Shown here one piece after another: positions 1-8,228 of a stretch of DNA of 64,000 bases. A program made the position numbers and the translations under genes. The DNA comes from Anderseniella sp963698275 (GTDB lineage: Bacteria; Pseudomonadota; Alphaproteobacteria; Rhizobiales; Aestuariivirgaceae), in contig CAVOQE010000009.1 of NCBI GenBank assembly GCA_963698275.1, positions 558,001 through 622,000 of the forward strand, written 5' to 3'. Position 1 is the first letter of the stretch. Each line of letters begins with the position of its first letter. The notes under the pieces were generated by a model. It was given only the letters and a program-made list of their open reading frames with translations. It did no database searches and was not told the origin of the DNA.

Positions 1-78
1 ACCCACGACACCCATTTGCTGGACACCATAAAAGCGCCCGTGGTGCGGCTGGAAGACGGCAGGACAACATGGCAATAA
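1..78 (+). CDS. ftsE: Cell division ATP-binding protein FtsE (3' end only)
   Basis: The window opens inside a reading frame that gives 25 residues, beginning THDTHLLDTIKAP, and ends at a TAA at 76-78. The leading THD fits the H-loop (switch) histidine of an ABC ATPase, which lies near the C-terminus of FtsE. The identity rests mainly on position, because the stop overlaps the start of ftsX by 10 nt, the usual coupled ftsEX arrangement. FtsE is the cytoplasmic ATPase that drives FtsX to control peptidoglycan hydrolases at the septum. Everything upstream, including the Walker motifs, lies outside the window. Confidence 0.8.
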   Translation, partial: THDTHLLDTIKAPVVRLEDGRTTWQ

Positions 79-1046
79 ACAACAATGCCGGCGCAAAAAA
101 ATTCGATCGCCGTGCATCCGGTTTCAATGACCGCGGCGGTGCGAAATTTGAGGTGGCCGGCAACGGACGCTCCAAGGTCATTCCCGAAGCAACAGCGCCC
201 CACATGACATTGATGACGGCAATGGCGGCCATGTGCTACCTCGCCGTGCTGGCAATTGGTGCATTGTTGATGACTGACACCGCCGTCGACAACTGGACGT
301 CACAAATTGCCAGTCAGGTAACGGTGCAGATTTCCGCAGCAGACGGTGTCGATGTAGACGGCGATGCGGAAAAGGTTGCCGACATACTGCGCGCCACGAG
401 CGGAATTGCTGACATTGATGTCGTCAGCCCGGCCGCTGCACGCAAGCTGCTCGAACCCTGGCTTGGCGAGGCAGGCATACTTGATGATCTGCCGATACCG
501 CGCCTGATCAATGTCAGCATCGACAAGGCATCTCCGCCTGATCTTGAATTGCTGCGCGCCACCCTTGCCACTGAAGTACCGTCCGCCACCCTCGACACTC
601 ACCGGCGCTGGCAGGCTGAATTGATCAGCATGGCCGGCTCGCTTACCTGGCTTGCCATAGCCGTGCTCAGCCTGATTGCAACCGCAGCGATCGTGCTTGT
701 CATCTATGCAACACGCGCCGCGATGGAGGTAAACCGGGAAGTCATCGAGGTCCTGTATCTGGCGGGTGCTCGCGACAGTTTCATCTCGCGCGAGGTCTTG
801 TGGCGGTTCTGCCTCACCGGATTGAAAGCCGGTCTCATAGGATCCATGCTGGGTTTTGGCACCTTTGTTGTCCTGGGTTTGGGCAGTGGCCGGCTGTCGG
901 AACCGGTCAAGGCATTTCTGTATCACCCGCTTGACGCCAGCAGCGCGAATTACGCCGCCTTTATTGTGGTGCCGGTTGTTGCTACAGTGATCTCACTTAT
1001 CACGGCGCGTATCTCCATATCACGGGTCTTGAAGGCCATGTTCTGA
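69..1046 (+). CDS. ftsX: Cell division protein FtsX
   Basis: 325 aa inner-membrane protein with the FtsX layout: a polar N-terminal tail of about 48 residues, TM1 at about 49-70, an extracytoplasmic domain to about 190, then three more helices near 196-218, 255-280 and 295-318. In the FtsEX complex it is the membrane subunit that passes ATP hydrolysis by FtsE to periplasmic amidase activators or hydrolases during division. The ATG at 69 lies within the last codons of ftsE, so translation is probably coupled. Sequence between TM2 and TM3 (VNREVIEVLYLAGA) is typical of the FtsX/MacB permease fold. The tail is long and basic compared with enterobacterial FtsX, as in other alphaproteobacteria. 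Confidence 0.92.
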   Translation: MAINNNAGAKKFDRRASGFNDRGGAKFEVAGNGRSKVIPEATAPHMTLMTAMAAMCYLAVLAIGALLMTDTAVDNWTSQIASQVTVQISAADGVDVDGDAEKVADILRATSGIADIDVVSPAAARKLLEPWLGEAGILDDLPIPRLINVSIDKASPPDLELLRATLATEVPSATLDTHRRWQAELISMAGSLTWLAIAVLSLIATAAIVLVIYATRAAMEVNREVIEVLYLAGARDSFISREVLWRFCLTGLKAGLIGSMLGFGTFVVLGLGSGRLSEPVKAFLYHPLDASSANYAAFIVVPVVATVISLITARISISRVLKAMF

Positions 1047-1096
1047 ACCGGCATAAACCTGTGTTGCGCCGTGAAAGACCATGGAGCAGCAGGCTG

Positions 1097-1199
1097 GATC
1101 AGTATGGTTTTTGATTGAACCGATCAAAAACCATAAAACTGATCGTTGTTAAAGTGCTAGAGCAACTTTATGGGTTCTATTGAACCCATGTCGCTCTAG
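1097..1199 (+). repeat. Dispersed two-hairpin repeat, copy 1 (A then B)
   Basis: About 100 bp intergenic element made of two inverted repeats. Hairpin A (1097-1144) has outer arms GATCAG/CTGATC and inner arms ATGGTTTTTGAT/GATCAAAAACCAT. A spacer containing AAAGTG follows. Hairpin B (1157-1199) has outer arms CTAGAGC/GCTCTAG and inner arms ATGGGTTC/GAACCCAT. The same unit recurs at 5531-5633 (inverted), 44191-44290 and 57815-57874 (inverted, truncated). It lies between ftsX and the DUF218 gene. It resembles in kind the palindromic intergenic elements described in rhizobia (RIME) and Brucella (Bru-RS), but I cannot assign it to either. Confidence 0.85.
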
Positions 1200-1226
1200 C
1201 GTGTTATTTCACCCGGTATTGTTTTG

Positions 1227-1850
1227 ATGTCAGACCCGTCCGGAAAGTCCAGCACTGAGACGCATCTTCCAGATGCGCAGTCCAGACACGCCAGTGGCTG
1301 GTGGATTGGACTGGGTATCATCCTGTGTGTGCTTCTTGTCGCGACCGCAGGGCTTGCGTCATTCACCGAAAATTCGCGCAAGATAATCAGGCCGGCCAAC
1401 CTGTCGGTGGATGGAATAGTGGTCCTGACCGGCGGCCCGGAGCGTATTCCCGCAGCGGTTCGTCTGCTTGAACGGAAAACCGCCAGGCGCCTGTTGATCT
1501 CCGGTGTTTATCCGGCAACCACCGCCCGGCAACTGAGTCGGATTACCCAGGCCGAGGCCAGCCTGTTCAAATGCTGCGTGGACTTGGACAAACGCGCGCC
1601 GGATACTCGCGGCAATGCGGCAGAAGCAGCAGACTGGGCGACCCGGCACAAGTTCAGAAAAATTGCGGTCGTCACCAGCGACTACCATATTCTGCGGGCC
1701 ATCGTCGAATTCTCGCGGGCCATGCCGAATGTCGAACTGGTGGCTTATCCGGTTACCAGCAGCGATGCCGGGAAACCTGCACGGTCGTTTTCAATGCTTC
1801 GCCTGTGGATCAGCGAATATATCAAATACCTGCTTGCGCTGCTGTTTTAA
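1227..1850 (+). CDS. DUF218 (YdcF/SanA/ElyC-like) membrane-anchored protein
   Basis: 207 aa from ATG 1227; a TTG at 1224 would add one residue. One N-terminal TM helix (about residues 27-48) precedes a DUF218 domain with the expected VDGIVVLTGG strand, a conserved RGNAAEAA segment and the SDYHILRA motif near the end. DUF218 proteins (E. coli YdcF, SanA, ElyC) are linked to envelope integrity, and some bind SAM, but the reaction is not established. The position between ftsEX and plsC suggests an envelope role. No convincing Shine-Dalgarno sequence precedes either start, so the N-terminus is uncertain by a residue or more. Confidence 0.8.
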   Translation: MSDPSGKSSTETHLPDAQSRHASGWWIGLGIILCVLLVATAGLASFTENSRKIIRPANLSVDGIVVLTGGPERIPAAVRLLERKTARRLLISGVYPATTARQLSRITQAEASLFKCCVDLDKRAPDTRGNAAEAADWATRHKFRKIAVVTSDYHILRAIVEFSRAMPNVELVAYPVTSSDAGKPARSFSMLRLWISEYIKYLLALLF

Positions 1851-1885
1851 CACGGTAGAAGCGGTCAGGATGCGGTAAGGGAGAA

Positions 1886-2611
1886 TTGGGTGTGCTGGTG
1901 TTTCGGTCCTTACTGTTCAATCTGGTTTTCTATATCAATCTCGTCTTGTTTCTGGTGCTCGGCTTCTGGTTCATGTTCACACCAAGAAGCTGGTCCATAG
2001 CCGCCCTGAAGGTTTGGGCAAGCTCGTCACTTTGGTGGATGAGGCTGATCACCGGCACCACCATGGAAGTGCGCGGTCGTGAGCATATTCCGCAGACAGG
2101 CGGATTGCTCGCCGGCAAGCACCAGTCTGCCTGGGATATATTCGCCCTGCTTCCGCTGCTGGCGGATCCTGCCCTGGTGCTGAAGCGCGAATTGACCTTC
2201 ATTCCGGTGTTCGGCTGGTTCTGTCTCAAGTTCAAGATGATCTCGGTGAACCGTTCGGCAGGTCCGTCCGCATTGAAGAAGATGATTGCGGATGCGAAAG
2301 CCGCCATTGCCACAGGCCGCCAGGTTCTAATTTTTCCGGAAGGCACGCGGATGGCGCCGGACGCTGAGCCGAACCACAAGCCCGGCGCAACGGCGCTGTA
2401 CACACAACTCGGTGTCCCATGCACGCCATTTGCGCTGAACTCCGGCCTGTACTGGCCAAGACGGCAGTTCATCCGGCGGCCAGGAACGATCATCGTAGAG
2501 TTTCTGCCGCCGATCGAAGCCGGCCTGGCCCGCAAGGTGTTTTCAGCCCGCCTGCAGGAAGTCGTCGAAGAGGCAACCAGCCGGCTGGTCGCTGAAGGCA
2601 GGTCCGGTTAA
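1886..2611 (+). CDS. plsC: 1-acyl-sn-glycerol-3-phosphate acyltransferase
   Basis: 241 aa membrane enzyme that transfers an acyl chain to lysophosphatidic acid to make phosphatidic acid. An N-terminal hydrophobic segment (about 8-32) is followed by the acyltransferase motifs: H79-x4-D84 (KHQSAWD), VNRSAG near 121 and FPEGTR at 150-155. The listed start is TTG 1886, only 2 nt after AAGGGAG (1877-1883). GTG 1892 in the same frame has better spacing and is a good alternative. It lies about 35 nt after the DUF218 gene on the same strand, probably in one transcript with ftsEX. Confidence 0.9.
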   Translation: MGVLVFRSLLFNLVFYINLVLFLVLGFWFMFTPRSWSIAALKVWASSSLWWMRLITGTTMEVRGREHIPQTGGLLAGKHQSAWDIFALLPLLADPALVLKRELTFIPVFGWFCLKFKMISVNRSAGPSALKKMIADAKAAIATGRQVLIFPEGTRMAPDAEPNHKPGATALYTQLGVPCTPFALNSGLYWPRRQFIRRPGTIIVEFLPPIEAGLARKVFSARLQEVVEEATSRLVAEGRSG

Positions 2612-2696
2612 TCGATTGGCAATGTCTTTTGGGTAGAACAAACCATGAAAATGTGTGATGATATTCCGTCCAAAACACCTGTTGTGAGCAATTGTT

Positions 2697-5030
2697 GTGG
2701 CTACAGACACCGCACTTGACCCGATCTCCCGCGAAATCTGGGACATGAAGTACCGCTTCAAGTCTCCGGACGGCTCAGCCATTGATCAAACGGTAGACGA
2801 TACCTGGGCCCGTGTCGCCAAGGCACTGGCGGCGCCTGAAAAGGCAAAAGTGAGGGCACGCTGGGAAAAAACCTTTGCCGAGGTGATGTCCGGTTACAGG
2901 TTTTTGCCGGCAGGCCGGATCATTGCCGGTGCCGGTACGGACCGCACGGTGACGCTGTTCAACTGCTTTGTCATGGGCACCATCGGCGATGACATGGGCG
3001 CGATCTTCGATGGCTTGCGTGAGGCTGCGCTGACCATGCAGCAGGGCGGCGGCATCGGTAATGACTTCTCTACCTTGCGCCCCAAGGGGGCGCCGGTCAG
3101 GGGCGTTGGCGCGGATGCGTCCGGTCCGTTGAGCTTCATGGATGTCTGGGACGCCATGTGCCGCACCATCATGTCGGCAGGCTCGCGGCGCGGCGCCATG
3201 ATGGCCACCATGCGGTGTGACCATCCCGATATAGAGGATTTCATCACGGCAAAGCAGGAGGCACAACGCCTGCGGATGTTCAACCTGTCCGTGCTGGTCA
3301 CCGATCCGTTCATGGCTGCTGTAAAGGCTGACAGGGACTGGCCGCTGGTGTTCGGCGGAACTGTTTTCAAAACCGTCCGGGCCCGTGACCTGTGGAACCG
3401 GATCATGCAGGCAACCTATGCCTATGCCGAACCCGGCGTGATTTTCATTGACCGGATCAACGCACGCAACAATCTGTCTTACTGCGAGACCATTCACGCC
3501 ACCAATCCATGCGGTGAACAACCGCTGCCGCCCTATGGTGCCTGCCTGCTCGGCTCAATCAATCTTGCAAGTCTGGTGACGGCGCCGTTTTCCGATGCAG
3601 CACAACTGGACATGGAAGAGGTGAGGCGCATAACCGGCATCGCCGTGCGCATGCTGGACAATGTGGTGGATGTCTCCAACTACCCGCTGCAAGCCCAGGC
3701 TGCCGAGGCCCGCGCCAAGCGGCGCATCGGCCTCGGCGTCACCGGGCTGGCCAATGCACTTGCCATGTGCGGGTTGCGCTATGGATCTGATGAGGCTGCA
3801 AGTGCTGCAAAAAGCTGGATGCAGGCAATCGAGCGCGCCGCCTATCTGGCAAGCACCGGCATTGCTGCGGAAAAGGGGTCTTTCCCGCTTTTCGATGTCG
3901 AGGAATATCTGGCTTCCGGCCATGTCCGCGATCTTGATGACGAGGTGCGCGACGCAATCCGAAACAACGGCATCCGCAATGCGCTTCTGACCTCCATTGC
4001 GCCTACCGGCACCATATCCCTGTTCGCCGGCAATGTGTCATCCGGCGTCGAGCCGGTATTTTCCCTGAATTACAACCGCAAGATCCTGCAACCGGACGGC
4101 AGCCATCGTACCGAGCAGGTTGAAGACTATGCGCTGCGGGCATTTCGCGCCACCGGCGGTGACGAGACCGACCTGCCGGACGCATTCGTAACCACGGCAG
4201 ACCTGTCACCGCACGAGCACCTGGTCATGCAGGCCGCCCTGCAGGCCCATGTCGACAGTTCCATCTCCAAAACCGTCAATTGCCCGGAAGATATCTCTTT
4301 CGAAGATTTCGGCGATATCTATATGCAGGCCTGGGAGCTTGGACTGAAAGGGTGCACAACCTACCGGCCCAATGACATCACCGGGTCGGTGCTGTCGGAG
4401 ACCGCAACACACGATGCGTCGGAAGCACAGGCTGCATTGCCGCTCGAAGCACCTGCCGCGCCGGTCGGTCCAACCGAAGCCGGCATTTTCTACATGCGCC
4501 AGCCGCTCGATCGCGATCCTGTCCTGCCGGGCTTCACCTACAAGCTGAAATGGGGCGACAGCGATCACGCCATCTATATCACGCTCAACGACATCATCGA
4601 AAATGACCGCAGGCGGCCGTTTGAAATCTTCATCAATTCAAAGAACATGGAACACTATGCCTGGACCGTGGCGCTGACCCGCATGATCTCTGCGGTATTC
4701 AGGCGCGGTGGCGATGTGTCTTTTGTCGTCGAGGAACTGAAAGCGGTATTTGACCCGCGCGGCGGCCACTGGATGGACGGCCGCTATGTCCCTTCACTGC
4801 TGGCTGCCATTGGCGGTGTTATAGAAAAGCACATGCTGGCAACCGGCTTTCTCAAGAGTGTGAAAAACCTGTCCGGCACTGATCCGGCAGGGGTCGATGC
4901 CCAACGCCTGGCGGTGGGCGACAATACCAGGCCCGCCGGTCCGCAATGTCCCAAGTGCAATGAGTTTTCCCTGGTTTTTCAGGAAGGTTGCGCCACTTGC
5001 ATGGCTTGCGGATATTCCAAATGCGGCTGA
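2697..5030 (+). CDS. nrdJ: Adenosylcobalamin-dependent (class II) ribonucleotide reductase
   Basis: 777 aa from GTG 2697. Class II reductases convert ribonucleotides to deoxyribonucleotides with a thiyl radical made from coenzyme B12, without oxygen or an NrdB subunit. The radical-site motif NPCGE is present (N270, C272, E274), with candidate redox cysteines C90 (FNCF) and C283. A TSCPD-type domain occupies about 610-710, and the C-terminus carries a cysteine cluster (CPKC, CATCMACG, KCG) that probably receives electrons from thioredoxin. It is much shorter than the roughly 1200-residue NrdJ common in rhizobia. No nrdA or nrdB is in the window. The cobalamin need is shared with ecm at 41.5-43.5 kb. 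Confidence 0.9.
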   Translation: MATDTALDPISREIWDMKYRFKSPDGSAIDQTVDDTWARVAKALAAPEKAKVRARWEKTFAEVMSGYRFLPAGRIIAGAGTDRTVTLFNCFVMGTIGDDMGAIFDGLREAALTMQQGGGIGNDFSTLRPKGAPVRGVGADASGPLSFMDVWDAMCRTIMSAGSRRGAMMATMRCDHPDIEDFITAKQEAQRLRMFNLSVLVTDPFMAAVKADRDWPLVFGGTVFKTVRARDLWNRIMQATYAYAEPGVIFIDRINARNNLSYCETIHATNPCGEQPLPPYGACLLGSINLASLVTAPFSDAAQLDMEEVRRITGIAVRMLDNVVDVSNYPLQAQAAEARAKRRIGLGVTGLANALAMCGLRYGSDEAASAAKSWMQAIERAAYLASTGIAAEKGSFPLFDVEEYLASGHVRDLDDEVRDAIRNNGIRNALLTSIAPTGTISLFAGNVSSGVEPVFSLNYNRKILQPDGSHRTEQVEDYALRAFRATGGDETDLPDAFVTTADLSPHEHLVMQAALQAHVDSSISKTVNCPEDISFEDFGDIYMQAWELGLKGCTTYRPNDITGSVLSETATHDASEAQAALPLEAPAAPVGPTEAGIFYMRQPLDRDPVLPGFTYKLKWGDSDHAIYITLNDIIENDRRRPFEIFINSKNMEHYAWTVALTRMISAVFRRGGDVSFVVEELKAVFDPRGGHWMDGRYVPSLLAAIGGVIEKHMLATGFLKSVKNLSGTDPAGVDAQRLAVGDNTRPAGPQCPKCNEFSLVFQEGCATCMACGYSKCG

Positions 5031-5046
5031 CCGGACGTTTTTCATC

Positions 5047-5080
5047 TTGACCTCAACGGATTTTTGTTCTACTTTTGTTC
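5047..5080 (+). promoter_or_regulatory. Candidate SOS promoter with LexA box
   Basis: GTTC (5066-5069), seven bases, then GTTC (5077-5080): the direct-repeat operator GTTC-N7-GTTC known for alphaproteobacterial LexA. A -35-like TTGACC (5047-5052) lies 17 bp before a weak -10-like TACTTT (5070-5075), so the operator spans the -10. A ribosome site (AGGAG, 5094-5098) and the ATG at 5106 follow. LexA bound here would block the promoter until DNA damage. The spacing is exact, but binding is inferred. Confidence 0.65.
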
Positions 5081-5105
5081 TCATCGAAAGAACAGGAGAA
5101 AGACC

Positions 5106-5534
5106 ATGGGATTTAGCGCAAGTGCCGAGCTGGAAACAGAATTCAGTGACAGGTTCTGGTTCTGGACCGGATTGTCCGGCAAGCGTTATATCCATTCGGT
5201 CTACAGCACCGAAGACTGCCCGCCTTTGCCGGGTGCCATTTATGTAATGGTGCGCCGGCTTGAAAGCGGGACACGGGTACCGGTTCGCATGGGACGGTTT
5301 TCACCCTTGTGGGATTTCCCGTTGCCGAGCGAAATGACCGACGGTGCCTGTGAAATTCACGTGCACCTGCTGGCAGGTGATGAAAGCCAGACCTTGCGTG
5401 TTTATGACGATCTCGCAGCGGCCCTCGAGCTGGATGCAGCCGATGCACCCGCAATTTGCCGCCCATTACCTGCTCGCGACACTGGCCGTTTTGTTCAGCC
5501 TGTGCTGCCACTGTTTTCAGACATGGCTGCCTAG
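5106..5534 (+). CDS. Uncharacterised protein, probably SOS-induced
   Basis: 142 aa, no family recognised. Start ATG 5106 is chosen because AGGAG sits 7 nt upstream; a longer frame from 5064 would begin inside the LexA box. The sequence is soluble, with no signal peptide or TM helix, aromatic-rich near the N-terminus (SDRFWFWTG) and with a segment GAIYVMVRRL that looks like a beta strand. A putative LexA operator overlaps its promoter, so a DNA damage role is plausible but unproven. It follows the ribonucleotide reductase by 75 nt. Its TAG stop (5532-5534) lies in the first bases of a dispersed repeat, so the C-terminus may have been set by that insertion. Confidence 0.75.
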   Translation: MGFSASAELETEFSDRFWFWTGLSGKRYIHSVYSTEDCPPLPGAIYVMVRRLESGTRVPVRMGRFSPLWDFPLPSEMTDGACEIHVHLLAGDESQTLRVYDDLAAALELDAADAPAICRPLPARDTGRFVQPVLPLFSDMAA

Positions 5535-5633
5535 AGCAACATGGGTTCACTTGAACCCATAAAGTTGCTTTAGCACTTTGAAAACGATCAGTTTTATGTT
5601 TCTTGATTGATGCAATCAAAAAACATACTGATC
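5531..5633 (-). repeat. Dispersed two-hairpin repeat, copy 2 (inverted)
   Basis: Same unit as 1097-1199 in the opposite orientation. Hairpin B (5531-5573) has CTAGAGCAAC and GTTGCTTTAG outer arms and GGGTTC/GAACCC inner arms. Spacer CACTTTG follows, then hairpin A (5586-5633) with GATCAG/CTGATC outer arms and TTGATTG/CAATCAA inner arms. The element supplies the stop codon of the preceding gene. A short AGAGC/GCTCT hairpin continues to about 5649. The remaining sequence to 5780 shows no gene that I can support. Confidence 0.85.
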
Positions 5634-5780
5634 TAGAGCGGTTTGCTCTTGTTCCGGAACATTTGAAGGAACCAAGTCAGCTCACTCAGCCAGGTGCAAA
5701 CTGTAGCGCGATGCGAGCAGTATCGGGCAAGCTTTGCAACAACGCTGGTGGGTTGATTTGGACCACTGAAAGCCGGTTTT

Positions 5781-6320
5781 TCACGCCCGCTGATTTCGGG
5801 CGAGCGTCAGAACTTCCGAAAGATGACTGTCCTTGAAACCCAGTTCCTCGATATGATCCAGGGTCGAGGCAATATAGTCAATGCATGGGCCGCCCTTGCC
5901 ATGTCCCTGCAGGACAAACGGCAACAGGTCTTCGGCTGACCTCTTGCCGGCGTATTGCACATGATCCTGGTCAACCAGATATACCAGTGCATTCACCTTG
6001 TGAGCTTTTCCGTCACCATCAACAAGCATGTCCCGCCAGCGTTCCTTGTAGATCATTGTCACCTGTTCGCGCTCGCGCAGATAGGCAATCGTATCATCCC
6101 GCCTGCTGCCTGCCACGCGGTATCCGATACCTCGGCACGAGCCGCCGCGATCAAGCCCCAGCACCATGCCGGGTTTGTCCGGCGTACCGCGATGCACATG
6201 TGAATAGATACACAGCCGGCGATGAACGCCGTGCATGACGGCACCACGGCGTTCCTCGAACTCAAACCCCGGCCGCCACATCAGCGACCCGTATCCAAAC
6301 ACCCAAAAATCCAGGCTCAT
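5781..6320 (-). CDS. chaC: Glutathione-specific gamma-glutamylcyclotransferase (ChaC family)
   Basis: 179 aa cytoplasmic enzyme that cleaves glutathione to 5-oxoproline and Cys-Gly. The substrate-binding loop YGSL is at residues 10-13 in the context VFGYGSLMW, and the likely catalytic glutamate is E85 in YLRERE. Length and motif order match ChaC. It is transcribed leftwards from a start at 6320 and is divergent from the DUF2125 gene at 6445. The intervening 124 bp must hold both promoters. Glyoxalase II (11046) and two gamma-glutamyl enzymes in this window give it a modest glutathione-metabolism theme. Confidence 0.88.
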   Translation of the reverse strand: MSLDFWVFGYGSLMWRPGFEFEERRGAVMHGVHRRLCIYSHVHRGTPDKPGMVLGLDRGGSCRGIGYRVAGSRRDDTIAYLREREQVTMIYKERWRDMLVDGDGKAHKVNALVYLVDQDHVQYAGKRSAEDLLPFVLQGHGKGGPCIDYIASTLDHIEELGFKDSHLSEVLTLARNQRA

Positions 6321-6444
6321 CTGCTTACCAAATATTTATCCAATTGAGTGCATAGCAGACACATTCGTTCCACTTCCGCAAACGCCATGATAAATTGCCA
6401 GAGAATCAAATGCTCAACCATCTAAATCTCCCGGTCCAGGCATC

Positions 6445-7257
6445 ATGAACAATCCCCTTGAGATCAAACGCACCTCTCCACTGAAGATGATGGCTCCGCT
6501 GATTGTGTTTTTATGCATTGCACTGGCATGGAGTGTTTACTGGTATATTGCCCTGGGCAACGCCAAACAAAAACTGGCGACACTGGAGGCGGCCCATGTC
6601 AGCCTGAAATGCGATGAACGCAGCTGGGGCGGCTATCCTTTTCGTATTCATTTTGACTGCACAGGCATAAGCGCCGACCTCGCCGGCCGCAGCATGAAAG
6701 CCGACAAACTGCGCCTGATCGGCCAGGCCTGGAACCCGAGCCATATCATCGGCGCCCTGTTCGGCCCCGTCACCATAGACAATGTCAGAATTTCCGGAGA
6801 TCCGGTCCGCTTCAGCCATCGCGTCAAGAACGGCCAACTGGCCCTCGCCTCACTGCTGGCCGTAAACCAGACAATCGTCACTGCCGACAACAAACAACTC
6901 ACCGTCGCCAAAACCGAAGCTCATCTTCGGCCCGCAAGCGACACCGAGCGGTTCGACCTCGCCATCACCCTGTCTGACCTGGCCACGGACAAGGCCCAAC
7001 TTGACAAGTTTACCATAACCGGAACTCTCGACCGGGAAATACCCGAAGAGGGTAGTTTCGACCTCCTGTCGGAGCCATCCGATTACCTTGATGCAATATG
7101 GATCGTCCAGTATCTGGGGAACCTGAACGATGCCGAAATGAATGCTGCACAGGCGGTCATCAACCCGTTGCTGAAGGCCAACGACAACAAACTGCCGATC
7201 CAGCTAAAGGATCAAACCTGGTATTGGGGGCCTTTCGCCGTCACCGGTTCAGATTAG
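6445..7257 (+). CDS. DUF2125 domain protein
   Basis: 270 aa. One N-terminal TM helix at about 17-36 (LIVFLCIALAWSVYWYIA) is followed by a large extracytoplasmic domain beginning with the DUF2125 signature CDERSWGGYPFR at about 57-68. DUF2125 is largely confined to alphaproteobacteria and has no known reaction. The repetitive strands resemble proteins of the AsmA-like envelope group, but that is inference. It converges with tyrA, with only 2 bp between the two stop codons. Its stop reads TAGAGC, as do three other genes in the window. Confidence 0.8.
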   Translation: MNNPLEIKRTSPLKMMAPLIVFLCIALAWSVYWYIALGNAKQKLATLEAAHVSLKCDERSWGGYPFRIHFDCTGISADLAGRSMKADKLRLIGQAWNPSHIIGALFGPVTIDNVRISGDPVRFSHRVKNGQLALASLLAVNQTIVTADNKQLTVAKTEAHLRPASDTERFDLAITLSDLATDKAQLDKFTITGTLDREIPEEGSFDLLSEPSDYLDAIWIVQYLGNLNDAEMNAAQAVINPLLKANDNKLPIQLKDQTWYWGPFAVTGSD

Positions 7258-7259
7258 AG

Positions 7260-8222
7260 CTAAGGGTTCGGATCCTTGCCGTCTGGGAGAGCTTCCGGAT
7301 CGCTCTGCTGGCCACCGCGTCCGAAATCCGGCTTGTCAGTATCCTGGCCTGCCTCAATAATGCGCTGGCGAATACCGCGAGCCCGGGTAAATGTGTCAAA
7401 CAGCATATCACCGTCGCCCCAGCGGATGGCTCTTTGCAAGGCCGACATGTCTTCTGAAAACCGCCCCAGCATTTCCAGAACAGCCTGTTTGTTATTGAGG
7501 TAAATATCCCGCCACATGGTCGGGTCTGACGCCGCAATGCGGGTAAAGTCCCTGAACCCTCCGGCTGAATACTTGATCACTTCCTGCTGGCTCACCTCTT
7601 CAAGGTCAGCAGCCGTCGTGACGATGTTGAACGCAATCAGTTGCGGCAAATGAGACGTGATACTCAATACCCGGTCATGATGATCGGCCCCCATCACATC
7701 AACATCGCTGCCACACGCCTGCCAGAACGCAGTCAATCGCGCCGTGGCACCAGCATCGGATCCGCTCGGCGGCGTCAGGATGCACCAGCGATTTTCAAAC
7801 AGGGACGCAAAACCGGAATCAGGGCCTGAGTATTCAGTACCGGCAATCGGATGACCCGGTATGAAGTGGATACCATCGGGAATATGCGGCGCCACGTCCC
7901 GGATAACAGCTGCCTTGACCGACCCCACATCCGTGACAATCGCACCCGGTTTCAGCGCCCCGCTGATGGCCTGTGCGACCACCCCGCACACGCCAACCGG
8001 CACACACAGCACCACAAGGTCCGCATCGCGCACCGCGTCTGCGGCGTGCTCATGCATGGTATCGGCCAGGCCCAGCTCCATGGCACGGTCACGGGTTGCG
8101 GCAGAGCGCGCATGTCCCGATATCGCTTTCGCCAGCTTTTCCCGCCTCATGACATGAGACAGCGACGAGCCGATCAGGCCCAGTCCGATCAGGGCAACTT
8201 TTTCAAACGGTTCAAATGCCAT
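7260..8222 (-). CDS. tyrA: Prephenate/arogenate dehydrogenase
   Basis: 320 aa. It oxidatively decarboxylates prephenate or arogenate in tyrosine synthesis. The N-terminal Rossmann domain has GLGLIG at 13-18, and the motif HFIPGHPIAGTE carries the catalytic histidine region. The C-terminal half is the helical dimerisation domain. It is the third gene of a leftward operon after a chorismate mutase and a HisC-like aminotransferase; 6 bp separate it from the latter. Whether prephenate or arogenate is preferred, and NAD or NADP, cannot be read from the sequence with confidence. The operon supports tyrosine and phenylalanine synthesis. Confidence 0.9.
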   Translation of the reverse strand: MAFEPFEKVALIGLGLIGSSLSHVMRREKLAKAISGHARSAATRDRAMELGLADTMHEHAADAVRDADLVVLCVPVGVCGVVAQAISGALKPGAIVTDVGSVKAAVIRDVAPHIPDGIHFIPGHPIAGTEYSGPDSGFASLFENRWCILTPPSGSDAGATARLTAFWQACGSDVDVMGADHHDRVLSITSHLPQLIAFNIVTTAADLEEVSQQEVIKYSAGGFRDFTRIAASDPTMWRDIYLNNKQAVLEMLGRFSEDMSALQRAIRWGDGDMLFDTFTRARGIRQRIIEAGQDTDKPDFGRGGQQSDPEALPDGKDPNP

Positions 8223-8228
8223 GCCTGA

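Noticed and set aside
1110..1135. FNR-type site (TTGAT-ATCAA) in repeat hairpin A
   Set aside because: The half-sites occur with six or seven bases between them rather than four, and they belong to the repeat stem.
2612..2696. Cobalamin riboswitch before nrdJ
   Set aside because: Only 85 bp are available and no B12-box-like sequence is visible.
2775..3521. 248-codon open frame on the minus strand
   Set aside because: Antisense to the catalytic core of the ribonucleotide reductase; no domain and no ribosome site.
5603..5836. Small open frame downstream of the SOS-type gene
   Set aside because: Starts inside the repeat element, overlaps the chaC 3' end and has no ribosome site.
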